A stretch of DNA of 64,000 nucleotides, taken from Bacillus sp. HMF5848. Lineage in GTDB: Bacteria; Bacillota; Bacilli; Bacillales; HMF5848. The stretch covers positions 1,527,501-1,591,500 of the forward strand of contig NZ_RWIV01000001.1 in the NCBI RefSeq assembly GCF_003944835.1. Direction: 5' to 3'. This document shows positions 17,750 through 26,784 of this stretch, piece after piece. The notes beneath the pieces were generated by a model. It ran no database searches, was not told the DNA's origin, and was given only the letters and a program-made list of their open reading frames with translations. Each line of letters opens with the position of its first letter. The stretch's first letter is position 1. The position numbers and the translations under genes are program-made.

Positions 17750-17836
17750 TTAGTAACCAAGTGTCGTATAACCACTTGCACCGACAATAATGAGCAGGAT
17801 AAACAATACAACAATTAACGCAAATCCTGTACCCAT
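17750..17836 (-). CDS. YjcZ-family micropeptide, minimal form (28 aa)
   Basis: 28-residue peptide consisting almost only of the helix [18 protein letters not shown], identical over that stretch to the neighbouring 48-residue peptide, plus a short GYTTLGY tail. GGAGGTG lies seven bases upstream of the ATG. On the same strand upstream, the string CATAGGATA (plus-strand 17868-17876) resembles a sigma-K -10 element, but no matching -35 is seen. Confidence 0.85.
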   Translation of the reverse strand: MGTGFALIVVLFILLIIVGASGYTTLGY

Positions 17837-18043
17837 GAATGAACACCTCCCTGCTTCATTCACTAACTATCCTATGGGCATTTAGGGCTGTCCGATTGGG
17901 CAAAAAATAAAATAGGGCGTGTGCCTATTGAATTTTTTAAAATATTACATCAAGAAACATATTAAAATGCTTTCTTCACTTCACCACAATCGGTTCATAT
18001 TTACTAATTGTTAGGGGATATTACAGTATGGAGGTGATTTCAA

Positions 18044-18178
18044 GTGTCAGATAAAAGAAAAAAAGATGGTTCGAAAATTGGGCTAGGTTCAAGTCAAGTT
18101 GAAGGGCAAGGAACTACTACAACTGAAACAGGAAACATGAAATTAGATTCCGCTCGAAAAAAAACAAAGCGTACTTAG
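18044..18178 (+). CDS. Small basic hydrophilic protein (44 aa), spore-type
   Basis: 44 residues, Lys/Arg/Gly/Thr-rich (MSDKRKKDGS ... SARKKTKRT), no hydrophobic segment. GTG start with a perfect GGAGGTGA seven bases upstream, and a strong terminator follows, so it is a real gene. Size and composition are like minor small acid-soluble or coat-associated spore proteins, but I do not recognise the family. Confidence 0.75.
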   Translation: MSDKRKKDGSKIGLGSSQVEGQGTTTTETGNMKLDSARKKTKRT

Positions 18179-18206
18179 AAGCTCGTGCCTGTGCACGAGC
18201 TTTTTA
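18179..18206 (+). terminator. Terminator of the 44-aa gene
   Basis: Stem AGCTCGTGC (18180-18188) pairs across a CTGT loop with the complementary arm ending at 18200, followed by TTTTT. Confidence 0.92.
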
Positions 18207-18284
18207 TTAATAATAAAACATCTCCATAAAAACCCATTGAATTAAGGTATAATGAAAGCAATAACTGAGAGGGGGCTTTACTCA

Positions 18285-19121
18285 TTGAGAACTGCTATCG
18301 TAACTGGAGCTAGTAGTGGTTTTGGTCTACTAACGACCATCATGCTTGCCAAGCAAGGTTTTCATGTTGTTGCAACATATCGTAGCGATGATAAGATGAA
18401 GTATATTGAAGAGGAAAGTGAAAAAAATGGTGTTAAAAACAATGTGATCATTAAAAAGTTAGATGTGACTCATGAAGATTCTTTATTAAAGTTTAGCAAC
18501 TTCATAAAGTCATTGGATAAAATTGACGTATTAGTAAATAATGCAGGAATGGCAGTTGGAGGGTTTTCAGAGGAAGTCCCATTAGCGGCATTTCGTGCTC
18601 AATTTGAAACGAATGTATTCGGTGCTATTGCTGTTACTCAGATAGTACTTCCTTATATGAGAGCGCAAAAGGCTGGACACATAATAAATGTTAGCAGTGT
18701 GAGTGGTACGGTCGGATTTCCAGGTTTATCTCCCTATGTATCATCGAAGCATGCTCTTGAGGGCTGGAGTGAAAGTCTACGACTTGAAGTGGCTTCATTT
18801 GGTATTAACGTTGTGTTGATTGAACCTGGTTCCTATAAAACTAGTATTTGGACAACAGGACGTTATGTTCCTGAAGAGGCACAGAAGGAAACATCTCCAT
18901 ATGCACCGATGATGAAAAAAATTGAAAGAATATTAGACAAATCAGCTTCTTCCTTTGGAGATCCTTCTGAAGTAGCCAAGCTAATTACCGATATAGCTAC
19001 AAAAAATCAGAGGACTAAGCTTCGTTATCCAGTTGGTAAAGGAATTGCACAGACTGTTTGGATAAAAAAGATATTACCATGGAGTCTTTGGGAGAGAATT
19101 GTACGTAAACAAATGGGGTAA
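18285..19121 (+). CDS. Short-chain dehydrogenase/reductase
   Basis: 278-residue classical SDR oxidoreductase. It has the dinucleotide site TGASSGFG, NNAG, the catalytic Ser in NVSSVSG and the YVSSKHA motif (Tyr/Lys). The substrate is not predictable. I prefer TTG at 18285 (RTAIVTGASS after the initiator), because GAGAGGGGG is upstream and the family begins with this strand; the ATG at 18252 would add 11 residues without a ribosome site. Confidence 0.9.
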   Translation: MRTAIVTGASSGFGLLTTIMLAKQGFHVVATYRSDDKMKYIEEESEKNGVKNNVIIKKLDVTHEDSLLKFSNFIKSLDKIDVLVNNAGMAVGGFSEEVPLAAFRAQFETNVFGAIAVTQIVLPYMRAQKAGHIINVSSVSGTVGFPGLSPYVSSKHALEGWSESLRLEVASFGINVVLIEPGSYKTSIWTTGRYVPEEAQKETSPYAPMMKKIERILDKSASSFGDPSEVAKLITDIATKNQRTKLRYPVGKGIAQTVWIKKILPWSLWERIVRKQMG

Positions 19122-19127
19122 AGGAAT

Positions 19128-19163
19128 TAAATAAACCCTCGCACGAATAGGAGGGTTTATTTT
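19128..19163. terminator. Terminator between SDR and ydbT-like genes
   Basis: An 11-bp stem AATAAACCCTC (19130-19140) pairs with 19151-19161, between convergent genes. The right arm overlaps the stop of the minus-strand gene. Confidence 0.82.
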
Positions 19164-20593
19164 CGTGAAAACCATGTCAGTACTTCTTCAACATATGTAT
19201 TATCTAGATCTACAACACGTGCTTGTTTTCCAATCGACGACTTTGACATGATAGATATTTTAACGGTAGAAAGTTGTTTTCTTTGTTGAAACTTACTTTG
19301 TTGTTTTTGTAATGATTGAATTTTTTTCTTAGGAACAATATAGGTTGTTTTACTAATTGCTCGGCTTATTGAAGTGTATAACGTATTTGAGAAACCAACC
19401 CCTGCAGCATTATATTGGGCAATCGCTAAACTATATAAGATAGGGATGATAGCTAGTGTTAACGCTCCCCATGGTCTTATGGTAATAGCAACAGGTACAA
19501 AGATAACTATAGCTGGTAAAACTAATCGGAAAATATATCGGAATTTTGAGCGCTCTGGTAAAGTGTGTATGTTTACTTGTTCACAATAATCAGGGAGTAG
19601 ATCTGTTAAAAATGACTTTAATTTTTTTCGGTGAAGTAGTGGAAATAGCAGAGTTGAAAAATCCTCGCTTTTTTCCGAGACACTGCCAGCGCTTTCAACA
19701 TATACGGTTACATAGCCTAAAGGTTCACGAATAATACTTTCTTGAATACGTACAGCTTGTATTTTTCTAACGGGTATTGTGATTTGTTTTTTTTCAAGTA
19801 TCCCCTGTGAAATAATAAGATCATCGCCTTGCTTTTCGATGGAGAAGCCACCATATTTCAACACAGAACCTAAGATGGATAAAAGCCAAGCAATAATGAG
19901 AAAAGCAATTACAAGTCCCGTAATAATGATGGTTCCAAGGTGAACAAACTGTTCATAGGCTGTCATGTAAAAATCCTCCGGTATAAACTCATCAATTTGT
20001 GATGAGAATGCAGCCAATGCGGATAATATAACACCTATACGCCCAGATGTTGTAGCAGCTATTAAAAGATCTTTTGTTGAGAGTGTAAATCGTGTAACAT
20101 CATCTATATGATTTTCATTAGGCAGCTGGTGCCCTGTATCCTTTGTTAAGTTTGCTTTGTTCATTAGAGTTGTTTGCAACTGAGATGCATCTGTTCTTGT
20201 AATTGCCGCCAGTACAACCTCTGCTTCGTGACCACCTCCAGCTGTTTCGACTTGAATTTTGACAAGGTTGAACACTCTTTGGACAATACCTTGTGATACA
20301 TTAATTGATTGAATTTTTTCTCTATGAATATAACGTTTCTTTTGAATTAATACACCATACTCTACTCGTAGTTCGTCTTCCTCAATACGATATGAAAAAC
20401 GATACCACCACAAAACACTAAATATAAGGAGTAGTACAATAACTAAGCCAGCCCCAAGTAAGCTGTACAGTCCAAATGAGCGATTACCTCCGAAGAAAAC
20501 AAAAATAATGATAGGGAACAGTAATTCTCGCAGTAATCGAAGGAACCTTAGGGCAATGACAATCGGGTGCAGTCTCTTCTGATCATTCATCAT
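19157..20593 (-). CDS. ydbT: YdbT-like bPH2 membrane protein
   Basis: 478 residues with three repeats of 'two membrane helices plus bacterial PH-like domain (bPH2)': strands such as YGVLIQKKRYIHREKIQSIN, SQGILEKKQITIPVRKIQAV and SKTTYIVPKKKIQSLQ mark each PH-like unit. In Bacillus the YdbS/YdbT pair contributes to resistance to antimicrobial peptides made by related strains. It overlaps the upstream ydbS-like gene by 11 bases, so they are coupled. Confidence 0.88.
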   Translation of the reverse strand: MMNDQKRLHPIVIALRFLRLLRELLFPIIIFVFFGGNRSFGLYSLLGAGLVIVLLLIFSVLWWYRFSYRIEEDELRVEYGVLIQKKRYIHREKIQSINVSQGIVQRVFNLVKIQVETAGGGHEAEVVLAAITRTDASQLQTTLMNKANLTKDTGHQLPNENHIDDVTRFTLSTKDLLIAATTSGRIGVILSALAAFSSQIDEFIPEDFYMTAYEQFVHLGTIIITGLVIAFLIIAWLLSILGSVLKYGGFSIEKQGDDLIISQGILEKKQITIPVRKIQAVRIQESIIREPLGYVTVYVESAGSVSEKSEDFSTLLFPLLHRKKLKSFLTDLLPDYCEQVNIHTLPERSKFRYIFRLVLPAIVIFVPVAITIRPWGALTLAIIPILYSLAIAQYNAAGVGFSNTLYTSISRAISKTTYIVPKKKIQSLQKQQSKFQQRKQLSTVKISIMSKSSIGKQARVVDLDNTYVEEVLTWFSRK

Positions 20594-21059
20594 CGGACAC
20601 TCTCGCTAACTGAGAGATATGATCTCGTAGTTGATCAGCCTCTGTTAGAAGTAGGGCAGGGATCTCATGGACTGTTGCGGCTGTAGATATCGTAACAGTA
20701 GCCAAGTTATATTTCCTGAGTAAGGGACCTTGTTTAGTATCTACGTGTTGCACACGGACCATAGGGATAAGTGTCCGCTTTTGTATAAATACACCGTACA
20801 TTAAATCTATCTCCTCAGCAAATACATCGTAGCGCCATCGTTTCCATTTTAGCTTAGGCATGATTACTACTGAAAGTATTGAGGTTAAAATTAGGATAAA
20901 AAAGAACGTGATGCTTATCCATAAAGGTAATGAAAAGCGGAGTGTTAGCCATAAGTATCCAACTCCGATAGCCCAAAAAAATAATATTTGAATCAGGTTT
21001 ACTAACCGCCACACTTTTAAAGCGTCCTTAGCAATCATATTATTAGGAATTTGTCTCAT
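20583..21059 (-). CDS. ydbS: YdbS-like bPH2 membrane protein
   Basis: 158 residues: two membrane helices (~20-70) and one bPH2 domain with YGVFIQKRTLIPMVRVQHVD. First gene of the ydbST pair. Start ATG after a GAGGAACG-type site. Confidence 0.88.
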   Translation of the reverse strand: MRQIPNNMIAKDALKVWRLVNLIQILFFWAIGVGYLWLTLRFSLPLWISITFFFILILTSILSVVIMPKLKWKRWRYDVFAEEIDLMYGVFIQKRTLIPMVRVQHVDTKQGPLLRKYNLATVTISTAATVHEIPALLLTEADQLRDHISQLARVSDDE

Positions 21060-21376
21060 TTTACGTTCCTCATTTGCCTCTTTTTTATTAATTTATATCA
21101 CTAAAAATATATAAAGAAAACCTTTATCTTTTCTTTCATAAAAAACGAAGAAAACGAATAGCATTTTCTTCGCTCATTTGATTTATTTTTAGCCGTTTAT
21201 AATTATGCTGTTGATTTCTGCAAAATTTTGCGCTTTGCTTGCCAAGTGGCTGTCATAAGCCTCCCATCCTTCGTCTTCGTGATTTGTTTCACATTACCAT
21301 TTTTTCGCTGGAGTTTCACATATTTTACTATAATTTCCAATTGTTTAAAAACCGATATGCCCAATTAGGCGAGATG
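21060..21376. other. Intergenic region with possible decayed palindromic repeat
   Basis: About 315 bases, no ORF. The segment from about 21209 (TGTTGATTT) through GCCAAGTGGCTG to about 21300 follows the same order of blocks as the GC-rich repeats at 41407 and 51703 (TGTTGATTT, GCG..., GCC..GTGGC, AGCCTCC, TTTCAC), but with many GC-to-AT changes. It may be an old copy. An A/T-rich stretch 21105-21170 contains imperfect hairpins built on GAAGAAAA. Confidence 0.35.
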
Positions 21377-22456
21377 TTATTTTAAAAAAGATAGATTACC
21401 CCATTTGCCGTTATCAAGGACAAGTTTTTCTAAAAGCTTATAAGCATGAACAAAATCATTTAAATTTGCAACTTCTACTGGAGAGTGCGAGTATCTACGA
21501 GCTATCGTAATAGCACCAGCAAGGACACCTTCACGTTCTAGGTGAACGGCTGATACGTCAGTAGATGCACCCGACATAACAGCAAGCTGATATGGGACGT
21601 TGCTTTCATTTGCATATTTAATAAGTAGCTCTTTCTTTTGTGGCGCCATTATGTTACCACGCACAGACCCACCTGCGAGAGCTGGTATTACAGGTCCATT
21701 ACCAATACCAACTGGGTACCCACTTTGTAGACTATCAGGTGTATCAGCACAAGGGATCGTATCTAACACAATCGCATAGTCAGGGTTTACTCTATATGTC
21801 GCCACCTTCGCACCTCGTAAGCCGACCTCTTCTTGGACTGTAATAACTCCCACAATGGTGCCAGAGACATCCTTTGATTGAAGTGATTTGAACAGCTCTA
21901 ACAATAGAACACAGCAACTACGATTGTCTATAGCCTTACCACAAATTAAATCTTGGTTAGTAAATGTATCAATATCACTTATGTATGTGATGGGGTCACC
22001 AATTTGAATACCCATATCAAGAACATCCTGCTTATTGTTTGCTCCAACATCAACATATAATTCATAAATAGATGGAAGGCGTTTTCTTTCTTCTGGCGTT
22101 TGAAGATGCCCAGCCTTAATGCCAATAACACCAAAATGTCCATGGACGTTAACCTTTCTTCCTACAAGTAAGCTCTCAATCATTCCACCTGTTCGTTCTA
22201 TTTTTAGAAATCCTCTATTATCAATATCTCTCACTACACAAGCAATTTCATCAGAGTGAGCTGAAACCATCAGTGTTGGGCCAGGCGAGATACCATGCTT
22301 ATAAACATAAAGATTACCCATATGATCAACTTCTATATTATCGACATAGGGCGTGAACCATTGTACAAATTTATCTACTACCTCCATCTCCTGTCCAGGT
22401 GCCCCGGGAATTGCTGCGATCTCTCTAAGATTGAGTAGAAAATTTTCTTTTAACAT
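21377..22456 (-). CDS. M42-family metallopeptidase (second copy)
   Basis: 359-residue M42 peptidase with the complete set of motifs: SAHSDEIACVV, CGKAIDNRSCCVLL, VQEEVGLRGA (catalytic Glu pair), VLDTIPCADTP and the C-terminal YSHSPVE. It is only distantly like the M42 protein at 15.3 kb, so the window holds two different members. ATG with GAGGTGA upstream. Confidence 0.92.
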   Translation of the reverse strand: MLKENFLLNLREIAAIPGAPGQEMEVVDKFVQWFTPYVDNIEVDHMGNLYVYKHGISPGPTLMVSAHSDEIACVVRDIDNRGFLKIERTGGMIESLLVGRKVNVHGHFGVIGIKAGHLQTPEERKRLPSIYELYVDVGANNKQDVLDMGIQIGDPITYISDIDTFTNQDLICGKAIDNRSCCVLLLELFKSLQSKDVSGTIVGVITVQEEVGLRGAKVATYRVNPDYAIVLDTIPCADTPDSLQSGYPVGIGNGPVIPALAGGSVRGNIMAPQKKELLIKYANESNVPYQLAVMSGASTDVSAVHLEREGVLAGAITIARRYSHSPVEVANLNDFVHAYKLLEKLVLDNGKWGNLSFLK

Positions 22457-22581
22457 TTTATCACCTCAGAATTTTATAAATATTCAATGATTACATATTG
22501 TATCATGATTCTATTAATTTCGCTTGCCGAAATTAATTTGAGTTTGTATGATTGAGAGGACTTGGTTTTAGGAGGAACATT

Positions 22582-23478
22582 ATGAGCATTGTTTTCGGCG
22601 TTATAATGCCGGTCTTTTTAATTTTCACAGTGGGATTTATTGTACAAAAGTGGAAGCAAATGAATATTCGCTCGGTCTCTACAATAGCCGTATACATATT
22701 AACACCAGCACTTGTATTTCGAACATTTTTAGAAGCGAATTTAAATAAGCAATATTTCTTTATTACGATTTTTGCACTATGCATTTTGTTTTCTATTATT
22801 ATAATAAATAAACTGTATGCTAGATGGCGAAAGCTACCTCAGGATGTGGAGAGTGGATTGATTTTATCAACGGCATTTATGAATGCAGGAAATTACGGCT
22901 CACCAATTATTTTATTTGCATACGGAGAGACTGGATTTACATTTGCCGTATCGTTCCTTGTTTTGCAATCCATAATCATGAATTTTTTCGGTGTATATTA
23001 TGCAGCAAAAGGACACGCCGGGGTTAAGGATGCTATATTAGCTGTACTAAAGATGCCAGTTACATATGCATTACTTGGCGCCTTATTCTTTAATATAGCT
23101 AACGTTCCATTTCCAGAGAACATTTTTTCAGCAATCGATCTGTTAGCTGATGCTGCAATCCCAGTTGCTATGCTGATATTAGGTATGCAGTTAGCAGATT
23201 TGAATATCGGAAAAGTATTTGATTTTGAAAAAGTAGTGTATGGTGTTACAACAAGAATGGTGATATCACCCTTATTAGCTTATGTATTTGTCACAATAAT
23301 GCCTTTTGAGCCTCTGCTGCAAAAGGTACTTATTGTATTAACAGCTATGCCAACGGCTGTAACTACAACGATGTACGCTCTTCACTTTAATACAAGACCG
23401 CAGCTTGTCTCAAGTATTACCCTTTGTACGACTGTATTAAGTGCTATAACCATTACATTATTGTTAATGTTTTTATGA
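22582..23478 (+). CDS. AEC-family (auxin-efflux-carrier-like) transporter
   Basis: 298-residue permease with ten helices in two halves: ISTAFMNAGNYGSPI in the first half and the cross-over region PVAMLILGMQLADL and AMPTAVTTTMYALHF in the second. AEC proteins export or import organic anions; the substrate is not predictable. ATG at 22582 follows TTAGGAGGAAC; earlier in-frame codons lack a site. Confidence 0.9.
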   Translation: MSIVFGVIMPVFLIFTVGFIVQKWKQMNIRSVSTIAVYILTPALVFRTFLEANLNKQYFFITIFALCILFSIIIINKLYARWRKLPQDVESGLILSTAFMNAGNYGSPIILFAYGETGFTFAVSFLVLQSIIMNFFGVYYAAKGHAGVKDAILAVLKMPVTYALLGALFFNIANVPFPENIFSAIDLLADAAIPVAMLILGMQLADLNIGKVFDFEKVVYGVTTRMVISPLLAYVFVTIMPFEPLLQKVLIVLTAMPTAVTTTMYALHFNTRPQLVSSITLCTTVLSAITITLLLMFL

Positions 23479-23600
23479 TACTGATACTGACGAGAGTAAC
23501 TGGTTCTAGCGAGAGGTGAAAATTAAAGTGACATTTTAATCGGCATATTAATTGAGATGCAGTCTTTATTGGTTTCGAGCATATTTTAAAAGGATTTATT

Positions 23601-23640
23601 AAAAAACACTCAGATTATTTTAAAAAATCTGAGTGTTTGC
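23601..23640 (-). terminator. Terminator of the minus-strand pair 24522-23767
   Basis: A 13-bp perfect stem AAACACTCAGATT (23604-23616) pairs with 23626-23638. The T run follows on the minus strand, so it ends the 24522-23767 transcripts. Confidence 0.85.
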
Positions 23641-23766
23641 TTTGCGAATTTTTTTACTATACCTGTTGCGTATTTTGCCTAATAAACAAGTCTTTGTAAC
23701 TAAACGGAACTACTCGTGTTGGGTATCAGCGCCGGGTCTATTTTTTAATAATAATCGGATGCTCTA

Positions 23767-24213
23767 TTAGTGAATATGTCGATTTAAACGTTTTGCGATT
23801 GTTGCGAAAACCGTTTGCTCTTGCTGAATTCGCTTATTCATGTATTCTAAATAGTATTCACATTTTTCCACGTATTCATGTTCCCCTTCTTCCATACAAA
23901 TATCTAGGAAAATGGTAAAGTATTTTTCTAGTAAAAATACATGCTTGTACGTTAACGGTAATGTAACTCCAGCATATTCAGCATCTTGATGGCTTTGATA
24001 TAGCATCAAAAATTTTGTATGATAGTTTTCTAGAATTTTATAGTCATCAATATTTTGTTTATTAGTTGTTATTGTTTCTCCTACATAATGATACATACAA
24101 GTTGCAAAATGAAACCAAAACGTAGTGTCTTCTTGAGACACCCATAAACGTGCACATTCTTCTGTTAATTTCTCTTTTGCTTCTTTGTGAGCCTCAAAAT
24201 CTAGAATAATCAA
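23767..24213 (-). CDS. Hypothetical helical protein
   Basis: 148 residues, predicted mostly helical, with several Cys, His and acidic residues (CMYHYVGETI, ICMEEGEHEYVEKCEYYLEYMN) and no membrane segment. I do not recognise it; the length and helix pattern recall DUF2935-like or hemerythrin-like bundles without their motifs. TTG at 24213 is preferred, with GGGGGGA six bases upstream. It follows another unknown small gene on the same strand. Confidence 0.65.
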   Translation of the reverse strand: MIILDFEAHKEAKEKLTEECARLWVSQEDTTFWFHFATCMYHYVGETITTNKQNIDDYKILENYHTKFLMLYQSHQDAEYAGVTLPLTYKHVFLLEKYFTIFLDICMEEGEHEYVEKCEYYLEYMNKRIQQEQTVFATIAKRLNRHIH

Positions 24214-24291
24214 GTGAATCCCCCCGCTCAAAAAATTCTTTTATCATTCTCTCATATTTATAGGGAGACGTCCTGTAGTAAATAGTACCAT

Positions 24292-24522
24292 TCATTCACC
24301 ACTAATTATGTTAGTTATTGTTGCAATTCTCTTTGCCTGTTCACTCGTTGTTGCAAGGTCAAATTTTTTTAAAGCATGAAAAAGTTCGTTTAATTGCTCT
24401 TGTTCAACTTCATCTCTTATAAAAATCAAACATTTTTCATACAGATCTTTAGGTAGAAATGGTTGTTGTTGATTTAGTTTATTTACAACATCGGTAACAG
24501 AGTGGTCTATATTGCATCCCAT
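24292..24522 (-). CDS. Hypothetical small protein (76 aa)
   Basis: 76 residues beginning MGCNIDHSV; helical, soluble, no recognised domain. AAGGAGG lies eight bases before the second ATG (24522), so the more distal ATG at 24531, which touches the ribosome site, is unlikely. Probably co-transcribed with the unknown gene downstream, divergent from the ferritin gene. Confidence 0.65.
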   Translation of the reverse strand: MGCNIDHSVTDVVNKLNQQQPFLPKDLYEKCLIFIRDEVEQEQLNELFHALKKFDLATTSEQAKRIATITNIISGE

Positions 24523-24629
24523 CAAAAACATCCTCCTTATCTGTTTAATCTCCCATATTTCTTATGAACCTATTAAGTATGTATCACATACGATATTACC
24601 GATAATTATGCGGGAAGGGAAGCGTTTAT

Positions 24630-25136
24630 ATGCAAAAAGAGGTTGAGCAGCTCATAAACCATTTAATTCATATTGAACATTTATCAACAACTTTATATTT
24701 GGCAATGTCTGCTTATTTAGGGAAGCTTAATTATACGGGTATGGCTTCGTGGCTAAAAATACAATCCGATGAGGAACGTATGCATTTACTTAGATTGATT
24801 AACTACTTAGTAGATCGAGATGGGACGGTAAAAATTAAGGCGCTAGAAGCACAACCGTCTGATTTTGGAACACCTGCAGAAACATTTGAAAAAGTTTTTG
24901 AGCATGAAAAGTTTGTGACAGACTCGTATCGACAAGCTTATCCATTTGCTCAATCTGTTGATTCTCAAACAGCAGTTATCATTCAAGATTTTCTAAGGGA
25001 ACAAACGGAAGAGGTCGCGCAAGCACAAAAAATTTATAATCGTCTTAAGATTGCAGGACCAGACGGAGCGGCTATCCTGCTTATTGATCAAGAATTAGGT
25101 CAGCGACAGCCAGTGATTACTCTGGCACAGGGATAA
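24630..25136 (+). CDS. Ferritin
   Basis: 168-residue four-helix ferritin storing iron as ferric oxyhydroxide. The ferroxidase ligands are recognisable in LIHIEHLSTTLYL (Glu first helix), SDEERMHLLRLINYL (ExxH) and FLREQTEEVAQA. ATG with GGGAAGGGAAG upstream. Single-gene unit. Confidence 0.88.
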   Translation: MQKEVEQLINHLIHIEHLSTTLYLAMSAYLGKLNYTGMASWLKIQSDEERMHLLRLINYLVDRDGTVKIKALEAQPSDFGTPAETFEKVFEHEKFVTDSYRQAYPFAQSVDSQTAVIIQDFLREQTEEVAQAQKIYNRLKIAGPDGAAILLIDQELGQRQPVITLAQG

Positions 25137-25343
25137 TAATACTAAGGTAACAGGGAGGCGTGTGTCTCTCTGTTTGAATTTGTGTTTGCCTTATAAGTAA
25201 TCCATTCATGTATCATGTCAATCTAACGAGGGAAATTTCTTCCTTTTTATAAAAAAAGTTCTATTCACTGTTTATATAGATTAATAAGTTTTCTAGGCTT
25301 CTCTTAAGAATGTAAAAACTTTTATTTTAAATAGTTAAAAAAG

Positions 25344-25372
25344 TACAGCCCGTATGTTAAATGCGGGCTGTA
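25344..25372 (-). terminator. Terminator of the 41-aa minus-strand gene
   Basis: Stem ACAGCCCG (25345-25352) pairs with 25364-25371; on the minus strand it is followed by ACTTTTTT. Confidence 0.82.
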
Positions 25373-25384
25373 AATTATGATACG

Positions 25385-25510
25385 TTAATCTTGAATGCGT
25401 TTACTTGCTTGTTTTCCAACCCCAAATTTAACCAACTCGGAGCTTACTCGTTCTTGTTTAGCATTGTCGTTTTGTTGTGCGTTACGGTTGCCACTTTTCG
25501 TACGACCCAT
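25385..25510 (-). CDS. Small hydrophilic spore-type protein (41 aa)
   Basis: 41 residues, MGRTKSGNRNAQQNDNAKQE and a C-terminal GVGKQASKRIQD; rich in Asn, Gln, Lys and Arg with no hydrophobic segment. It has its own GGAGG site, a terminator and a forespore-like -10 element upstream, supporting a real gene. Composition suggests a minor spore protein; family not recognised. Confidence 0.75.
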   Translation of the reverse strand: MGRTKSGNRNAQQNDNAKQERVSSELVKFGVGKQASKRIQD

Positions 25511-25544
25511 CCTGTTTAACCTCCTCCACAAGTCTACTCAAACT

Positions 25545-25574
25545 TAGTATGTGGTTGGGATGAAATAGTAAACA
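25545..25574 (-). promoter_or_regulatory. Candidate forespore (sigma-F/G) promoter for the 41-aa gene
   Basis: On the minus strand CATACTA (plus-strand 25545-25551) matches the sigma-G -10 exactly; TGTTTA lies 17 bases upstream and is a weak -35 match. Confidence 0.45.
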
Positions 25575-25659
25575 TAAAAAAGCTGGAAAAATAAACGGAA
25601 AAATAGGATAATTTTACTATAGGAACATATATAGTATTTTTTGAAAGGAGGGAGACGTT

Positions 25660-26736
25660 TTGACTTCAACAGTGAAATCTTATACAGATCATAAATTAAA
25701 TATGTATAAAGTTTTGTCACCCATACTGTTACTGGTGTCAATTATTGCTTATTTATTTGAAACTAGATTACAGCTCCCTGATGCTGATCCACTAAATATA
25801 TATATTTTCCCTGTCCTTATAGTACTGTTTTTACTAGCTACTGTTGTCATGTATAAGCAACCTACTTATATTTCTTATTTTGAGAAAATGATTTTAATTT
25901 TTATAGTAATAATGTATGGATTGAAATTCACCTACGTTGTTTCTACAGAATTAGTTCACACAAATACGTTAGGAAAATTTGTGTTTTGGTATCCCTTGCT
26001 ACATGTTTTTATTTTTATGTCATTTAGTATGAGAAGGGCATTAATACTATCTTCTGCCATGTATATCTGGGAAATAATCGTCGGTATTATGTATGTTCCC
26101 GTATTATTAGGACATGAGGGGGGATACGTCCTTTTTTATTATTATTTAGCAAAGCTTGTTTTTATAATAGCGTTATATTTCTTGCAAACATTAAAACAGC
26201 TATACATGCGTGCAGAGCTATGGAAAGAATTAGCTGAGCATGATTACTTAACACAATTGCCAAATCGCAGACAAATAGATACCACTATTAAAAAAGCACT
26301 TGATAGCGCAAAAGAAATAAATTATGCGATTGTTCTAGCAGACATTGATAATTTCAAGCATATTAATGATACATACGGCCATCATGTTGGGGACATCGTT
26401 CTGCAGGAGGTTGCCTATTTTTTAAGACAAAGTAAAGGGGATCATAACTTTATTGGTCGATGGGGTGGCGAGGAATTTATTATCGTGCTACGAGGAGATT
26501 TAAATTCAACTATGAGTAAAGTCGAAGAGTTACGTGGAAAATTGGCTAATCATGCTTTTTCTATTCGGGGCAACATAAGTGCTAGCTTTGGTGTTACCGA
26601 TGTTCTACCCGAAGATAGTATAGTTGACGTAATATCAAGAGCAGACCGTGCACTATATGAAGCAAAAAGCAGTGGTAAAAATATGGTATGCATGCTTCCG
26701 TCATATGAACAACATATTAAGAGCATGACAAATTAA
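25660..26736 (+). CDS. Membrane diguanylate cyclase (GGDEF)
   Basis: 358 residues: five or six N-terminal helices (~20-185) acting as a membrane sensor, then a GGDEF domain with DYLTQLPNRRQID, DIDNFKHINDTYGHHVGD and the active-site loop RWGGEEFIIV. It should make cyclic-di-GMP from two GTP. The RxxD inhibitory site is not seen at its normal place. TTG start with AAAGGAGGGAG upstream. Confidence 0.92.
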   Translation: MTSTVKSYTDHKLNMYKVLSPILLLVSIIAYLFETRLQLPDADPLNIYIFPVLIVLFLLATVVMYKQPTYISYFEKMILIFIVIMYGLKFTYVVSTELVHTNTLGKFVFWYPLLHVFIFMSFSMRRALILSSAMYIWEIIVGIMYVPVLLGHEGGYVLFYYYLAKLVFIIALYFLQTLKQLYMRAELWKELAEHDYLTQLPNRRQIDTTIKKALDSAKEINYAIVLADIDNFKHINDTYGHHVGDIVLQEVAYFLRQSKGDHNFIGRWGGEEFIIVLRGDLNSTMSKVEELRGKLANHAFSIRGNISASFGVTDVLPEDSIVDVISRADRALYEAKSSGKNMVCMLPSYEQHIKSMTN

Positions 26737-26784
26737 TGTGAAAAGTGATACATTGAACGTATCAGCACATAAAGGGGTAATGTC

